The position numbers were made by a program, and so were the translations under genes. From Mycobacterium sp. GA-0227b (GTDB taxonomy: Bacteria; Actinomycetota; Actinomycetes; Mycobacteriales; Mycobacteriaceae): a DNA stretch of 64,000 bases. Of the stretch, positions 12,079 to 21,085 are shown in pieces. The DNA is taken from the NCBI RefSeq assembly GCF_001499855.1, contig NZ_LQIK01000002.1, forward strand, positions 124,001-188,000, given 5' to 3'. The stretch's first letter is position 1. Every line of letters begins with the position of its first letter. The notes below the pieces were generated by a model. It saw nothing but the letters and a program-made list of their open reading frames with translations, had not been told where the DNA came from and made no database searches.

Positions 12079-12539
12079 GCCGACTGTCGTTGCCGCAACA
12101 CGTCGAGGGCCTTGTCGGCGTGGCTGTCCATGCTGATCTCCGAGGCGATCACGGCCAGCACGGTGCGGTCGGTGTCGATGACGAAGGTGGTCCGCTTCAC
12201 CGGCATGAACCTGCCCAACAGGCCTCGCTTGACCCCGAACTGCGTCGCGACGGCGCCGTCGGCGTCGGACAGCAGCGGATAGTCGAACCGCTCCTTGTCG
12301 GCGAACTTCGCCTGCTTGTCGACTGCGTCGGTGCTGATGCCGACCCGGCTCGCCCCGACCGCGGCGAATTCCGCCGCGAGATCGCGGAAGTGACACGCCT
12401 CCTTGGTGCAACCCGGCGTCATCGCGGCGGGGTAGAAGAACAGCACGATCGGCCCGTCGGCGAGCAACTCCGTGAGGCTTCGCAGCGTGCCCGTCTGGTC
12501 CTGCAGTTCGAACTCGGCAACTCGGTCACCCGTTTTCAT
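12075..12539 (-). CDS. bcp: Thiol peroxidase, Bcp/PrxQ family
   Basis: 154-residue peroxiredoxin that reduces hydroperoxides. Peroxidatic Cys44 and resolving Cys49 lie in AAMTPGCTKEACHFRD, the classical atypical 2-Cys BCP arrangement; later motifs GISTDAVDKQAKFADKERFD and YPLLSDADG are conserved. Length and position, just upstream of trpE on the opposite strand, match BcpB of M. tuberculosis. ATG 12539 is chosen because the BCP domain starts immediately (MKTGDRVAEFEL); an ATG 24 bases upstream would add a poorly conserved MRRSLAP. No signal peptide, so cytoplasmic. Confidence 0.93.
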   Translation of the reverse strand: MKTGDRVAEFELQDQTGTLRSLTELLADGPIVLFFYPAAMTPGCTKEACHFRDLAAEFAAVGASRVGISTDAVDKQAKFADKERFDYPLLSDADGAVATQFGVKRGLLGRFMPVKRTTFVIDTDRTVLAVIASEISMDSHADKALDVLRQRQSA

Positions 12540-12606
12540 GGGGGCCAGGCTACGCCGCATGAAAATCGTTGGTGCGGGAGCGTGTTTCCATGAGAGCCTC
12601 GGGCCG

Positions 12607-13326
12607 ATGGTGGATCTCGGCGCGTTTCTCTGCGACGGCTTTGTGAAGCTCGAACGAGCAGCCCCCCGCGGTGTCGCCGACGCGGCGCGGGGCGCGCTGT
12701 GGCAACAGCTTGGACTGTCGCCCGACGAGCCCGACAACTGGGCCGAGCCGGTCTACTGGGCCGGCGACATGACCGGCGCGGGTCCGTTCGGCGAGTTGGC
12801 ACGAAGCCCGACACTCGCCGCGGCGCTGGATCGCATCTGCGGTGCCGGCGGATGGTCGCCGCGCGGATCGCTCGGCAACATCCCGGTCCGGTTTCCTGTC
12901 TCCCCACCCGCCGACGACCGCGGTTGGCACATCGACGCCAACACGCCACGACCCGACGGCACATGGACGGTCACAGGACGCCCGCACACTGTCCTGGTGC
13001 TCACGCTGCTCTCCGACGTGGGTCCGGACGACGCGCCGACGCGGATCAGAGTGGGCTCGCATCGGGACGTGGCGCATGTGCTCGGCCCTGAGCCGGTCGA
13101 GCTCGCCGAGATGGGCCGCATCGTCGACGCGGCGAGCGCGGCTCGGCCCGTGATTCACGCGACGGGTGAGCCGGGCGACATGTACGTGCTGCACCCGTTC
13201 ACCGTGCATGCCGCCGACGAGCACCGGGGCACCAAGCCGCGGTTCATGGCGCAGTCGCCGGTGGTACTGACCAGCCCACTGACGCCTGCGTCGTCCTCCG
13301 CACTGGCGCGCGTCTGGGACACTTGA
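12607..13326 (+). CDS. Phytanoyl-CoA dioxygenase-like 2-oxoglutarate/Fe(II) oxygenase
   Basis: 239 residues with the PhyH-type jelly-roll core. The iron triad is visible as His-x-Asp in RGWHIDANTPRPD near residue 109 and the distal His in LHPFTVHAADEHRGTKPRFM; the Arg/Lys that binds 2-oxoglutarate follows in GTKPRF. ATG 12607 opens with VDLGAFLCDGFVKLERAAP, which fits the family start; an ATG at 12559 would add 16 residues. It runs divergently from bcp and ends three bases before trpE, so it is probably on the trpE transcript. Substrate unknown. Confidence 0.8.
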   Translation: MVDLGAFLCDGFVKLERAAPRGVADAARGALWQQLGLSPDEPDNWAEPVYWAGDMTGAGPFGELARSPTLAAALDRICGAGGWSPRGSLGNIPVRFPVSPPADDRGWHIDANTPRPDGTWTVTGRPHTVLVLTLLSDVGPDDAPTRIRVGSHRDVAHVLGPEPVELAEMGRIVDAASAARPVIHATGEPGDMYVLHPFTVHAADEHRGTKPRFMAQSPVVLTSPLTPASSSALARVWDT

Positions 13327-13329
13327 CCC

Positions 13330-14856
13330 GTGCAGACCACCGCCAGCCTCGCTGTGACGACTTCGCGCGAGGACTTCCGGGCACTGGCCGCCGAGCACCG
13401 CGTGGTGCCGGTGACCCGCAAGGTGCTCGCCGACAGCGAGACCCCGCTGTCGGCGTATCGCAAGCTGGCCGCCAATCGGCCCGGGACGTTTCTGCTGGAG
13501 TCGGCCGAGAACGGTCGCTCGTGGTCGCGCTGGTCGTTCATCGGCGCGGGAGCGCCGTCGGCGTTGACGGTGCGCGACGGCGAGGCCGTCTGGTTGGGCA
13601 CCACGCCGAAGGATGCGCCGCAGGGCGGTGAGCCGCTGCAGGCCCTGCGCGCGACGCTGGAGCTGCTGAGAACCGAGCCGCTGCCCGGCCTGCCGCCGTT
13701 GTCGAGCGGGCTGGTCGGGTTCTTCGCCTACGACATGGTCCGGCGGCTGGAGAAGCTCCCGTCGCTGACCGTCGACGACCTCGGCCTGCCGGACATGCTG
13801 CTGCTGCTGGCCACCGACGTCGCCGCCGTCGACCACCACGAGGGCACCATCACCCTGATCGCCAACGCCGTGAACTGGAACGGCACCGACGAACGAGTCG
13901 ACTGGGCGTACGACGACGCCGTGGCCCGGCTCGACGTGATGACCGCGGCGCTCGGCGAGCACCTCCCGTCGTCGGTGGCGACGTTCACCAGACCCGAGCC
14001 ATTGCATTGCGCCCAGCGCACGCTGGAGGAGTACGGCGCCATCGTCGACAAGCTGGTGCGCGACATCGAGGCCGGGGAGGCCTTTCAGGTGGTGCCGTCG
14101 CAGCGTTTCGAGATGGACACCGACGCCGATCCGCTTGACGTGTACCGAATGCTGCGGGTGTCCAATCCGAGCCCGTACATGTATCTGCTCAATGTGCCCA
14201 ATGCGGCTGGGGGACTGGACTTCTCGGTTGTCGGCTCCAGCCCCGAAGCGCTGGTGACGGTCAAGGACGGGCGTGCGTCGACGCATCCGATCGCGGGCAC
14301 CCGCTGGCGCGGCCAGACCGATGAGGAAGACCTGCTGCTGGAGAAGGAGCTGCTGCACGACGAGAAAGAGCGGGCCGAGCATCTGATGCTCGTCGATCTC
14401 GGGCGCAACGATCTGGGCCGGGTTTGCCGGCCCGGGACGGTGCGGGTCGAGGACTACAGCCACATCGAGCGGTACAGCCACGTGATGCACATCGTGTCGA
14501 CGGTGCACGGCGACCTGGCCGAGGACAAGACCGCGCTGGACGCGGTGACCGCCTGTTTCCCCGCGGGCACGTTGTCGGGCGCGCCGAAGGTGCGAGCGAT
14601 GCAGCTGATCGAGGAGGTCGAGAAGACCCGTCGTGGACTCTACGGCGGCGTGCTCGGCTATCTGGACTTCGCGGGCAACGCCGATTTCGCGATCGCCATC
14701 CGCACCGCGCTGATGCGCAACGGCACCGCGTACGTGCAGGCGGGCGGCGGCGTCGTCGCGGACTCCAACGGCCCCTACGAGTACACCGAGGCGGCCAACA
14801 AGGCCCGTGCGGTGCTCAACGCGATCGCCGCCGCCGAAACCCTGACCGAGCCGTGA
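13330..14856 (+). CDS. trpE: Anthranilate synthase component I
   Basis: Makes anthranilate from chorismate using ammonia passed from a glutaminase subunit (TrpG, not in this window). 508 residues. N-terminal regulatory domain with the tryptophan-sensing [17 protein letters not shown] motif near residue 55, then the chorismate-binding domain with [71 protein letters not shown] and [17 protein letters not shown] 13330 starts three bases after the dioxygenase stop. Its TGA overlaps the next gene's GTG. Confidence 0.96.
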   Translation: MQTTASLAVTTSREDFRALAAEHRVVPVTRKVLADSETPLSAYRKLAANRPGTFLLESAENGRSWSRWSFIGAGAPSALTVRDGEAVWLGTTPKDAPQGGEPLQALRATLELLRTEPLPGLPPLSSGLVGFFAYDMVRRLEKLPSLTVDDLGLPDMLLLLATDVAAVDHHEGTITLIANAVNWNGTDERVDWAYDDAVARLDVMTAALGEHLPSSVATFTRPEPLHCAQRTLEEYGAIVDKLVRDIEAGEAFQVVPSQRFEMDTDADPLDVYRMLRVSNPSPYMYLLNVPNAAGGLDFSVVGSSPEALVTVKDGRASTHPIAGTRWRGQTDEEDLLLEKELLHDEKERAEHLMLVDLGRNDLGRVCRPGTVRVEDYSHIERYSHVMHIVSTVHGDLAEDKTALDAVTACFPAGTLSGAPKVRAMQLIEEVEKTRRGLYGGVLGYLDFAGNADFAIAIRTALMRNGTAYVQAGGGVVADSNGPYEYTEAANKARAVLNAIAAAETLTEP

Positions 14857-15443
14857 TCAGGGCCGCCCAGCTCGGCCTGGTGCTCGCCGCTGCGGGCCTG
14901 TGGGTGGCGTCGCGGTTGACCTGGGTGGAGGTGACGTCGTTCGACGGTCTCGGCCAGCCGAGAACCGTCGCGCTGTCCGGCGGCACGTGGTCGACGGCGC
15001 TGGTGCCGCTTGCGGTGCTGCTGCTGGCCGCCGCGATCGCCGCATTGGCGGTGCGCGGGTGGCCGCTGCGGGTGCTGGCCGTGCTGGTCGCGGCGGCCAG
15101 CGCCGGAGCCGCCTACCTCGCGGTCAGCCTGTGGGTGATCGCCGACGTCGCCGTGCGGGCCTCGCACATCGCGGAGGCACCCGTTGCAGACCTGGTCGAC
15201 ACGCAGCGCCACTACGCCGGGGCGGTGGTCACGGTGGTCGCGGCGGTGCTGGCGCTCGCGTGCGCGGTGCTGTTGATGCGGTCTGCCAGCAGCGAGCGCT
15301 CCGGTGCGGCCCGGTACGCGCGACGCGTCGAACAGCCCGAGGAATCCGCTGAGGAGATGTCCGAACGCGCGATCTGGGACGCCCTCGACGAGGGCTCCGA
15401 TCCGACCCGCGACCCCGCCGATCCGGACAACAAGGGCCGGTGA
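14853..15443 (+). CDS. Trp-operon-associated membrane protein
   Basis: 196 residues of the actinobacterial Trp biosynthesis-associated membrane family (TIGR02234-like), which lies between trpE and trpC in mycobacteria. Four predicted transmembrane helices: about residues 4-20, 47-66, 71-93 and 125-145, with a periplasmic loop containing [19 protein letters not shown] after the first. A hydrophilic acidic C-terminal tail ([20 protein letters not shown]) faces the cytoplasm. GTG 14853 overlaps the trpE stop in GTGA. Function is unknown; the fixed location suggests a role in tryptophan or anthranilate handling. Confidence 0.85.
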   Translation: MIRAAQLGLVLAAAGLWVASRLTWVEVTSFDGLGQPRTVALSGGTWSTALVPLAVLLLAAAIAALAVRGWPLRVLAVLVAAASAGAAYLAVSLWVIADVAVRASHIAEAPVADLVDTQRHYAGAVVTVVAAVLALACAVLLMRSASSERSGAARYARRVEQPEESAEEMSERAIWDALDEGSDPTRDPADPDNKGR

Positions 15444-15465
15444 TCACCGGTGGTGCGGTGGCGGC

Positions 15466-15471
15466 TACCCT
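15466..15471 (+). promoter_or_regulatory. Possible internal promoter (-10) for trpC-trpB-trpA-lgt
   Basis: TACCCT matches TAnnnT inside the 77-bp gap before trpC, the largest gap in the trp cluster. The predicted start leaves a leader of about 40 bases that carries a GGGGAAGGGAAG Shine-Dalgarno region. No good -35 is seen, and no leader peptide or attenuator hairpin is evident. Confidence 0.35.
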
Positions 15472-15520
15472 TCGTGGTTGAAGATCGTTCGGCGTTGTCG
15501 GGGGAAGGGAAGCGGCACTC

Positions 15521-16339
15521 ATGAGTTCGGCAACCGTGCTCGACTCGATCATCGAGGGAGTCCGCGCCGACGTCGCCGCCCGTGAAGCCGCCATCCCGCT
15601 CGCCGAAATCAAGGCCAAGGCCAAGGATGCAGCACCGCCGCTGGACGTGATGGCCGCACTGCGCGCGCCGGGCATCGCGGTGATCGCCGAAGTGAAGCGG
15701 GCCAGCCCGTCGCGTGGCGCGCTGGCGCCGATCTCGGATCCCGCGGAACTGGCCGGCGCCTACGAGAGCGGCGGGGCGCGCATCATCAGCGTGCTGACCG
15801 AACAGCGTCGGTTCAACGGCTCGCTCGAGGATCTCGACGCGGTGCGCGCCGCGGTGTCAATACCGGTGCTGCGCAAGGATTTCATCATCCGGCCGTACCA
15901 GATCCACGAAGCCAGGGCGCACGGTGCCGACATGCTGCTGCTGATCGTCGCGGCGCTGGAGCAACCGGTGCTCGAATCGCTGCTCGAGCGGACCGAGTCG
16001 CTGGGGATGACCGCGTTGGTCGAGGTCCACACCGAGGAGGAGGCCGACCGCGCACTGTCGGCCGGCGCCACCGTGATCGGTGTGAACGCCCGCGATCTCA
16101 AGACGCTGAACGTCGACCGGGATTGCTTCGCGCGCATTGCGCCGGGACTGCCGACCGACGTCATCCGTATCGCGGAGTCGGGGATTCGCGGCACCGCCGA
16201 TCTGCTGGCCTACGCCGGTGCGGGCGCTGACGCTGTACTCGTCGGCGAGGGGCTGGTCACCAGCGGTGATCCGCGCAGCGTCGTCGCCGATCTGGTCACC
16301 GCAGGCACCCACCCGTCGTGCCCGAAACCAGCGCGTTGA
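15521..16339 (+). CDS. trpC: Indole-3-glycerol phosphate synthase
   Basis: Closes the indole ring by decarboxylating CdRP. 272 residues, (beta/alpha)8 barrel without a fused TrpF domain. Seen: [19 protein letters not shown] (catalytic Glu and Lys), [35 protein letters not shown] with catalytic Lys, [14 protein letters not shown] (catalytic Glu), [13 protein letters not shown] and AESGIRG. Preceded by a GGGGAAGGGAAG Shine-Dalgarno region. The three-base gap to trpB indicates coupling. Confidence 0.97.
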   Translation: MSSATVLDSIIEGVRADVAAREAAIPLAEIKAKAKDAAPPLDVMAALRAPGIAVIAEVKRASPSRGALAPISDPAELAGAYESGGARIISVLTEQRRFNGSLEDLDAVRAAVSIPVLRKDFIIRPYQIHEARAHGADMLLLIVAALEQPVLESLLERTESLGMTALVEVHTEEEADRALSAGATVIGVNARDLKTLNVDRDCFARIAPGLPTDVIRIAESGIRGTADLLAYAGAGADAVLVGEGLVTSGDPRSVVADLVTAGTHPSCPKPAR

Positions 16340-16342
16340 GAA

Positions 16343-17602
16343 GTGGCCGATCTCGCCGGGCCTGAGCTGCCTCGTTCCAGCGCGGCCATAGCAGAGCCGA
16401 CCGCCCACGATCCGGATGAGCGTGGCCACTTCGGGGTCTACGGCGGCAGATTCGTTGCCGAGGCGCTGATGGCGGTGATCGAGGAGGTCACCGCGGCCTA
16501 CGAAAAGGCACGCGGCGATCAGACCTTTCTCGACGAATTGGACCGGCTGCAGCGCCATTACAGCGGCCGTCCCTCACCGTTGTACGAAGCCGAACGGCTG
16601 TCGGAGCATGCCGGTGGCGCTCGTATCTTCCTGAAGCGAGAAGACCTCAACCACACGGGATCTCACAAGATCAACAACGTGCTCGGTCAGGCATTGCTGG
16701 CCAGGCAGATGGGCAAGACACGGGTCATCGCCGAGACGGGCGCGGGCCAGCACGGTGTGGCGACCGCGACCGCGTGTGCGCTGCTCGGCCTCGAATGCAT
16801 CATCTACATGGGCGCCGTCGACACCGCTCGCCAGGCGCTGAACGTGGCGCGGATGCGGTTGCTCGGTGCGACGGTGGTGTCGGTAGAGGCGGGCTCGAAG
16901 ACCTTGAAGGACGCGATCAACGAGGCGTTCCGTGACTGGGTCACCAACGCCGACTACACCTACTACTGCTTCGGCACGGCTGCCGGACCTCACCCGTTCC
17001 CGACGATGGTGCGCGACTTCCAGAGGGTGATCGGGCTGGAGGCCCGCGCGCAGATCCAGGCGCAGGCGGGTCGGCTGCCCGACGCGGTGACCGCCTGTGT
17101 CGGCGGCGGGTCGAATGCGATTGGGATCTTCCATGCGTTCATCGACGACCCCCACGTGCGGCTGGTGGGCTACGAAGCCGCCGGTGACGGCGTCGAAACC
17201 GGCCGTCACGCAGCGACTTTCACAGGTGGCTCACCGGGTGCGTTCCAGGGTTCGTTCTCATACCTTCTGCAGGACGAAGATGGGCAGACCATCGAATCGC
17301 ATTCCATCTCAGCGGGTTTGGATTACCCGGGGGTCGGACCTGAGCACGCTTTCCTCAAGGACATCGGGCGCGCAGAGTATCGGCCGATCACCGACACCGA
17401 GGCGATGGACGCGTTCTCGTTGCTCTGCCGCATGGAGGGCATCATCCCCGCGATCGAGTCCGCGCACGGGCTCGCTGGCGCAATTCAATTGGGCCGGGAA
17501 CTCGGTCCCGGTTCGATCGTGTTGGTGAACCTGTCCGGGCGCGGCGACAAGGACGTCGAGACCGCGGCGAAGTGGTTCGGCTTGCTGGACGGTGCGCGGT
17601 GA
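16343..17602 (+). CDS. trpB: Tryptophan synthase beta chain
   Basis: PLP subunit that condenses indole with serine. 419 residues. The Schiff-base lysine is Lys109 in [10 protein letters not shown]; other motifs are [40 protein letters not shown] (PLP phosphate loop), [20 protein letters not shown] and [17 protein letters not shown] 16343 comes three bases after trpC. An N-terminal extension of about 25 residues, rich in Pro/Ala, precedes the core. TGA overlaps the trpA GTG. Confidence 0.97.
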   Translation: MADLAGPELPRSSAAIAEPTAHDPDERGHFGVYGGRFVAEALMAVIEEVTAAYEKARGDQTFLDELDRLQRHYSGRPSPLYEAERLSEHAGGARIFLKREDLNHTGSHKINNVLGQALLARQMGKTRVIAETGAGQHGVATATACALLGLECIIYMGAVDTARQALNVARMRLLGATVVSVEAGSKTLKDAINEAFRDWVTNADYTYYCFGTAAGPHPFPTMVRDFQRVIGLEARAQIQAQAGRLPDAVTACVGGGSNAIGIFHAFIDDPHVRLVGYEAAGDGVETGRHAATFTGGSPGAFQGSFSYLLQDEDGQTIESHSISAGLDYPGVGPEHAFLKDIGRAEYRPITDTEAMDAFSLLCRMEGIIPAIESAHGLAGAIQLGRELGPGSIVLVNLSGRGDKDVETAAKWFGLLDGAR

Positions 17603-18387
17603 GTCGGCTCGCTTCGTTGTTCGACGCCTGCCGTAGCGAGGGGCGCAGCGCGCTGATCGGCTACCTGCCGACCGGATTTCCGGATCTGCCGACTTCGATC
17701 TCGGCGATGACGACGCTGGTCGAAAATGGGTGCGACCTCGTCGAGGTCGGCGTCCCATACTCGGACCCCGGGATGGATGGTCCGACGATCGCGGCGGCCA
17801 CCGAAGCCGCATTGCACGGCGGGGTGCGCGTGCGTGACTCACTGGCGGCGGTGGAGGCGATCAGCAACGCCGGAGGGCGGGCGGTGCTGATGACGTACTG
17901 GAACCCGGTCCTGCACTGGGGGATCGACGCTTTCGCCAGAGATCTGGCATCGGCCGGTGGGCTCGGGATGATCACCCCGGACCTGATTCCGGACGAAGCC
18001 GCCGAGTGGCTGGAGGCGTCGGAGGCACGCGGCCTGGACCGGATCTTCTTGGTGGCGCCGTCGTCAACGCCCGAACGGCTGGCGATGACGGTTCGCGCGT
18101 CGCGCGGGTTCGTCTATGCCGCATCGACGATGGGGGTGACCGGTGCGCGGGATGCAGTCTCTACGGCCGCACCTGAATTGGTGCGCCGGGTGAAGGCGGT
18201 CTCCGATATCCCGGTGGGCGTCGGCCTGGGGGTCCGGTCGGGACCGCAGGCCGCCGAGATCGGCGCCTATGCAGACGGGGTGATCGTGGGGTCGGCGTTG
18301 GTGTCGGCGCTGCAGAACGGTCTCGACGCGTTGGGAACGCTGACCGCCGAGCTCGCGGACGGTGTCAGGCAGAGGATTCCTGCGTGA
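17599..18387 (+). CDS. trpA: Tryptophan synthase alpha chain
   Basis: Cleaves indole-3-glycerol phosphate and channels indole to TrpB. 262 residues. Catalytic Glu49 lies in [18 protein letters not shown] and Asp60 is in the same stretch, both at the positions used in the enteric enzyme. [53 protein letters not shown] (loop 6) and [14 protein letters not shown] are conserved. GTG 17599 overlaps the trpB stop by four bases; its own stop overlaps the lgt GTG. Confidence 0.96.
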   Translation: MSRLASLFDACRSEGRSALIGYLPTGFPDLPTSISAMTTLVENGCDLVEVGVPYSDPGMDGPTIAAATEAALHGGVRVRDSLAAVEAISNAGGRAVLMTYWNPVLHWGIDAFARDLASAGGLGMITPDLIPDEAAEWLEASEARGLDRIFLVAPSSTPERLAMTVRASRGFVYAASTMGVTGARDAVSTAAPELVRRVKAVSDIPVGVGLGVRSGPQAAEIGAYADGVIVGSALVSALQNGLDALGTLTAELADGVRQRIPA

Positions 18388-21014
18388 CGACGACATTCCT
18401 GGCCGCAATTCCAAGCCCGGCACAGGGCGTCTGGCAGATCGGCCCACTGCCTATTCGAGCATATGCGTTGTGCATCATCGTCGGCATCGTGGCGGCGTTG
18501 ATCATCGGTGACCGGCGGTGGGAAGCCCGGGGCGGCGAGCGCGGAGTCATCTACGACATCGCCTTGTGGGCGGTGCCGTTCGGGTTGATCGGTGGCCGGC
18601 TCTACCACGTGATCACCGACTGGTGGCGCTACTTCGGCGACAACGGCGCCGGCCTGGCCGGGGTGTTTCGAATCTGGGACGGTGGTCTCGGAATCTGGGG
18701 TGCGGTCGCCCTCGGCGGTGTGGGCGCCTGGATCGCCTGCCGTCGGCGGGGAATTCCGCTGCCCGCGTTCGGCGATGCGATCGCGCCGGGAATCATTCTG
18801 GCGCAGGGGATCGGCCGAATCGGCAACTATTTCAACCAGGAGTTGTGGGGCAGCGAGACGACCCTGCCCTGGGCGCTGAAGATTTACGAGCGCAGAGACT
18901 CAGCGGGCATGGTGGACAACCTCAACGGTGTCTCGACGGGCGAAGTGGTCCACCTCGTCCATCCCACGTTTCTGTACGAATTGCTCTGGAACCTGCTGGT
19001 TTTCGCGGTTCTCATCTACGTCGACCGGCGATTCAAGTTCGGTCACGGCCGCCTGTTCGCGTTGTACGTAGCCGGATACTGCGTGGGCCGGTTCTGGATC
19101 GAGTTGCTGCGCGTCGACGACGCCACGATGATCGAGGGCGTCCGAATCAACTCGTTCACGGCGACGTTCGTGTTCATCGGTGCCGTCGTGTACATCATGG
19201 CCGCTCCGAAAGGCCGGGAGGACCCGGCGACGCTCAAAGGAAAAGCCCGCGAGGGCTGGTCGCCGGTCGGGGAAGTCACCGAGGATCTGGCCGCCGTCGC
19301 CGCGACATCGGGTGTGGTGGCAGCTGCCAAGGCCGCGGCCGCCGATAAAGACGACGACGAGAAGGGTTCGATCAAGGACATCTCGGCAGAGGAACTCGGC
19401 GCGGATGTCGCCGGTGTGCCCGCCGACGACCTCGAAGACGCCGAGGAATTCGCCGTTGAAGGTGACGACTCGGAGACCGCGGAGGCTGTCCTCGAAGCTG
19501 AAGCCTTGACTGCCGATGTGGCCGACGCCCCGGCCGAGGACATTCTCGAGGCGGAGGAGTTCGCCGAGGCCGGCGAGGGCGCTGATGTAGGTGGTGTCGG
19601 TGCCGTTGAAGGGGAGGAGGCCAGCGACGCGCTTGCCGATGCTTCGGAGGCGCACGGAGCTGCGGTCGAGGGCGAGGCTGAGGCCGAAGAACTGGTCGAC
19701 GAGGTTGAGGCTGAAGGGGAGCCCGAGGCCGACGAGGGCGCGCACGAAGCGGTTGTCGCGAAGAGGCCGAAACCTTGGCCGAGAATGTGGCCGAAGCGAC
19801 GGCGGAAGACAGTGCCGGTTGCCGAGGCGGGCGCCGACGAGGCGCTTGTTGGCAAAGCGGACGAGGGCGGGGACGCGCAAGCCGTCGCTGAGACTGAAGC
19901 CTTGACTGCAGATGTGGCCGAAGGGCCGGAGGCGGAGGACGGTGAGGGCGCTGACGTAGGCGGTGTCGGTGCCGTTGAAGGGGAGGAAGCCAGCGACGCG
20001 TTGGCCGATGCTTCGGAGGCGCACGACGTTGCGGTCGAGGGTGAGGCTGAGGCCGAAGAACTGGTCGATGAGGTTGAGGCTGCAGAGGAGCCCGACGCTG
20101 GCGCCGAGGCTGGTGCGGGCGCCGACGTTGGTGGTGTCGGTGCCGTTGAAGGGGAGGAAGCCAGCGACGCTCTGACCGACGCCGACGAGGCGCACCACGA
20201 CGTCGCGGTGGAGGCTGATGCTGAAGAACTCGTCGATGAGGTTGAGGCTGACGAGGAGCCGGAGGCGGTCGTTGAGGCTGACGCCTTGACCGCAGATGTG
20301 GCCGAAGGGCCGGAGGCGGAGGCCAGTGAGGGCGCCGACGTTGGTGGTGTCGGTGCCGTTGAGGGGGAGGAAGCCAGCGACGCTCTGACGGACGCGTCGG
20401 AGGCGCACGACGTTGCGGCCGAGGGTCAGGCTGAGGCCGAAGAACTGGTCGATGAGGTTGAGGCTGACGAGGAGCCGGAGGCCGTCGCTGAGGCTGACGC
20501 CTTGACCGCAGATGTGGCCGAAGGGCCGGAAGCGGAGGCCAGTGAGGGCGCTGACGTAGGCGGTGTCGGTGCCGTTGAAGGGGAGGAAGCCAGCGACGCG
20601 TTGGCAGATGCTTCGGAGGCGCACGACGTCGCGGTGGAGGCTGAGGCTGAGGCCGAAGAACTGGTCGATGAGGTTGAGGCTGACGAGGAGCCGGAGGCCG
20701 CCGCTGAGGCTGACGCCTTGACTACGGATGTGGCCGACGCCCCGGCGGAAGACATTGTCGAGGCGGAGGCCAGTGAGGGCGCTGACGTTGGTGGTGTCGG
20801 TGCCGTTGAGGGGGAGGAGGCCAGCGACGCGTTGGCCGACGCCGGCGAGGCGCACGACGTCGCGGTCGAGGGTGAGGCTGAGGCCGAAGAACTGGCCGGT
20901 GAGGTTGAGTCTGACGAGGGGCCTGAGCCCAAGCCTGAGGAGTCAACCGCCGCGCCGACGGAGAGATCCGGCGGGCGGATGCGTCGCTGGCTGCGTAGTC
21001 GCCGCAACCGCTGA
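18384..21014 (+). CDS. lgt: Prolipoprotein diacylglyceryl transferase with very long acidic repeat tail
   Basis: Transfers diacylglycerol from phosphatidylglycerol to the lipobox cysteine of prolipoproteins in the plasma membrane. Residues 1 to about 275 form the enzyme: PIRAYALCIIVGIVAALI (with the family Tyr), RLYHVITDWWRY, GGLGIWGAVALGGVGAW, the Lgt signature GRIGNYFNQELWGSETT (catalytic Arg), LVHPTFLYELLWN and LLRVDDATMIEGVR. The remaining roughly 600 residues are a cytoplasmic, Glu/Ala/Val/Asp-rich, low-complexity tail with six copies of a GADVGGVGAVEGEEASDAL-type repeat and a basic C-terminus (GRMRRWLRSRRNR). Mycobacterial Lgt proteins are known to carry tails, but 876 residues is very long. 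GTG 18384 overlaps the trpA stop. Confidence 0.93.
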   Translation: MTTTFLAAIPSPAQGVWQIGPLPIRAYALCIIVGIVAALIIGDRRWEARGGERGVIYDIALWAVPFGLIGGRLYHVITDWWRYFGDNGAGLAGVFRIWDGGLGIWGAVALGGVGAWIACRRRGIPLPAFGDAIAPGIILAQGIGRIGNYFNQELWGSETTLPWALKIYERRDSAGMVDNLNGVSTGEVVHLVHPTFLYELLWNLLVFAVLIYVDRRFKFGHGRLFALYVAGYCVGRFWIELLRVDDATMIEGVRINSFTATFVFIGAVVYIMAAPKGREDPATLKGKAREGWSPVGEVTEDLAAVAATSGVVAAAKAAAADKDDDEKGSIKDISAEELGADVAGVPADDLEDAEEFAVEGDDSETAEAVLEAEALTADVADAPAEDILEAEEFAEAGEGADVGGVGAVEGEEASDALADASEAHGAAVEGEAEAEELVDEVEAEGEPEADEGAHEAVVAKRPKPWPRMWPKRRRKTVPVAEAGADEALVGKADEGGDAQAVAETEALTADVAEGPEAEDGEGADVGGVGAVEGEEASDALADASEAHDVAVEGEAEAEELVDEVEAAEEPDAGAEAGAGADVGGVGAVEGEEASDALTDADEAHHDVAVEADAEELVDEVEADEEPEAVVEADALTADVAEGPEAEASEGADVGGVGAVEGEEASDALTDASEAHDVAAEGQAEAEELVDEVEADEEPEAVAEADALTADVAEGPEAEASEGADVGGVGAVEGEEASDALADASEAHDVAVEAEAEAEELVDEVEADEEPEAAAEADALTTDVADAPAEDIVEAEASEGADVGGVGAVEGEEASDALADAGEAHDVAVEGEAEAEELAGEVESDEGPEPKPEESTAAPTERSGGRMRRWLRSRRNR
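19575..20949 (+). repeat. Tandem coding repeats in the Lgt tail (six copies)
   Basis: Copies of a unit opening with (E/A)GADVGGVGAVEGEEASDAL begin at bases 19575, 19944, 20115, 20328, 20544 and 20775 (residues 398, 521, 578, 649, 721 and 798). Unit lengths are 123, 57, 71, 72 and 77 residues, then the end piece. Within units, AEELVDEVEA and ADALTADVAEGPEAEAS recur. Copies 3-5 are the most alike, which suggests recent unequal exchange. The first unit is longer because it contains a basic segment (residues about 460-477). Confidence 0.9.
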
Positions 21015-21069
21015 TCCGGTCGGGTTTTCCCGGCAATTCCGAGACATCTGTCAGACGCTCCGAGTAATA

Positions 21070-21085
21070 TCGAACATATGTTCGA
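21070..21085. promoter_or_regulatory. LexA/SOS box overlapping the start codon of the 13E12-type gene
   Basis: TCGAACATATGTTCGA is a perfect 16-base palindrome and an exact match to the mycobacterial SOS-box form TCGAAC-N4-GTTCGA. The ATG start codon (21078-21080) lies in the spacer and second half-site, so LexA bound here should block initiation directly. Several 13E12-family genes of M. tuberculosis are known to be LexA-controlled. Confidence 0.85.

Noticed and set aside
12550..14508. 652-codon minus-strand open frame opposite trpE
   Set aside because: High-GC shadow of trpE and the oxygenase gene; no known motifs.
15444..15520. Trp attenuator or T-box before trpC
   Set aside because: No leader peptide with Trp codons and no clear competing hairpins in 77 bases.
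18900..20855. Long minus-strand open frame (651 codons) opposite lgt
   Set aside because: Mirror of the repetitive tail and enzyme of lgt; no recognisable protein and strong plus-strand evidence.
19575..20949. CRISPR-like array
   Set aside because: Repeat units are long, in frame and protein-coding in lgt; spacing is not CRISPR-like and no cas genes occur.
21015..21060. Intrinsic terminator after lgt
   Set aside because: CGGG-TTTT-CCCG has only a four-base stem and no U run after it.
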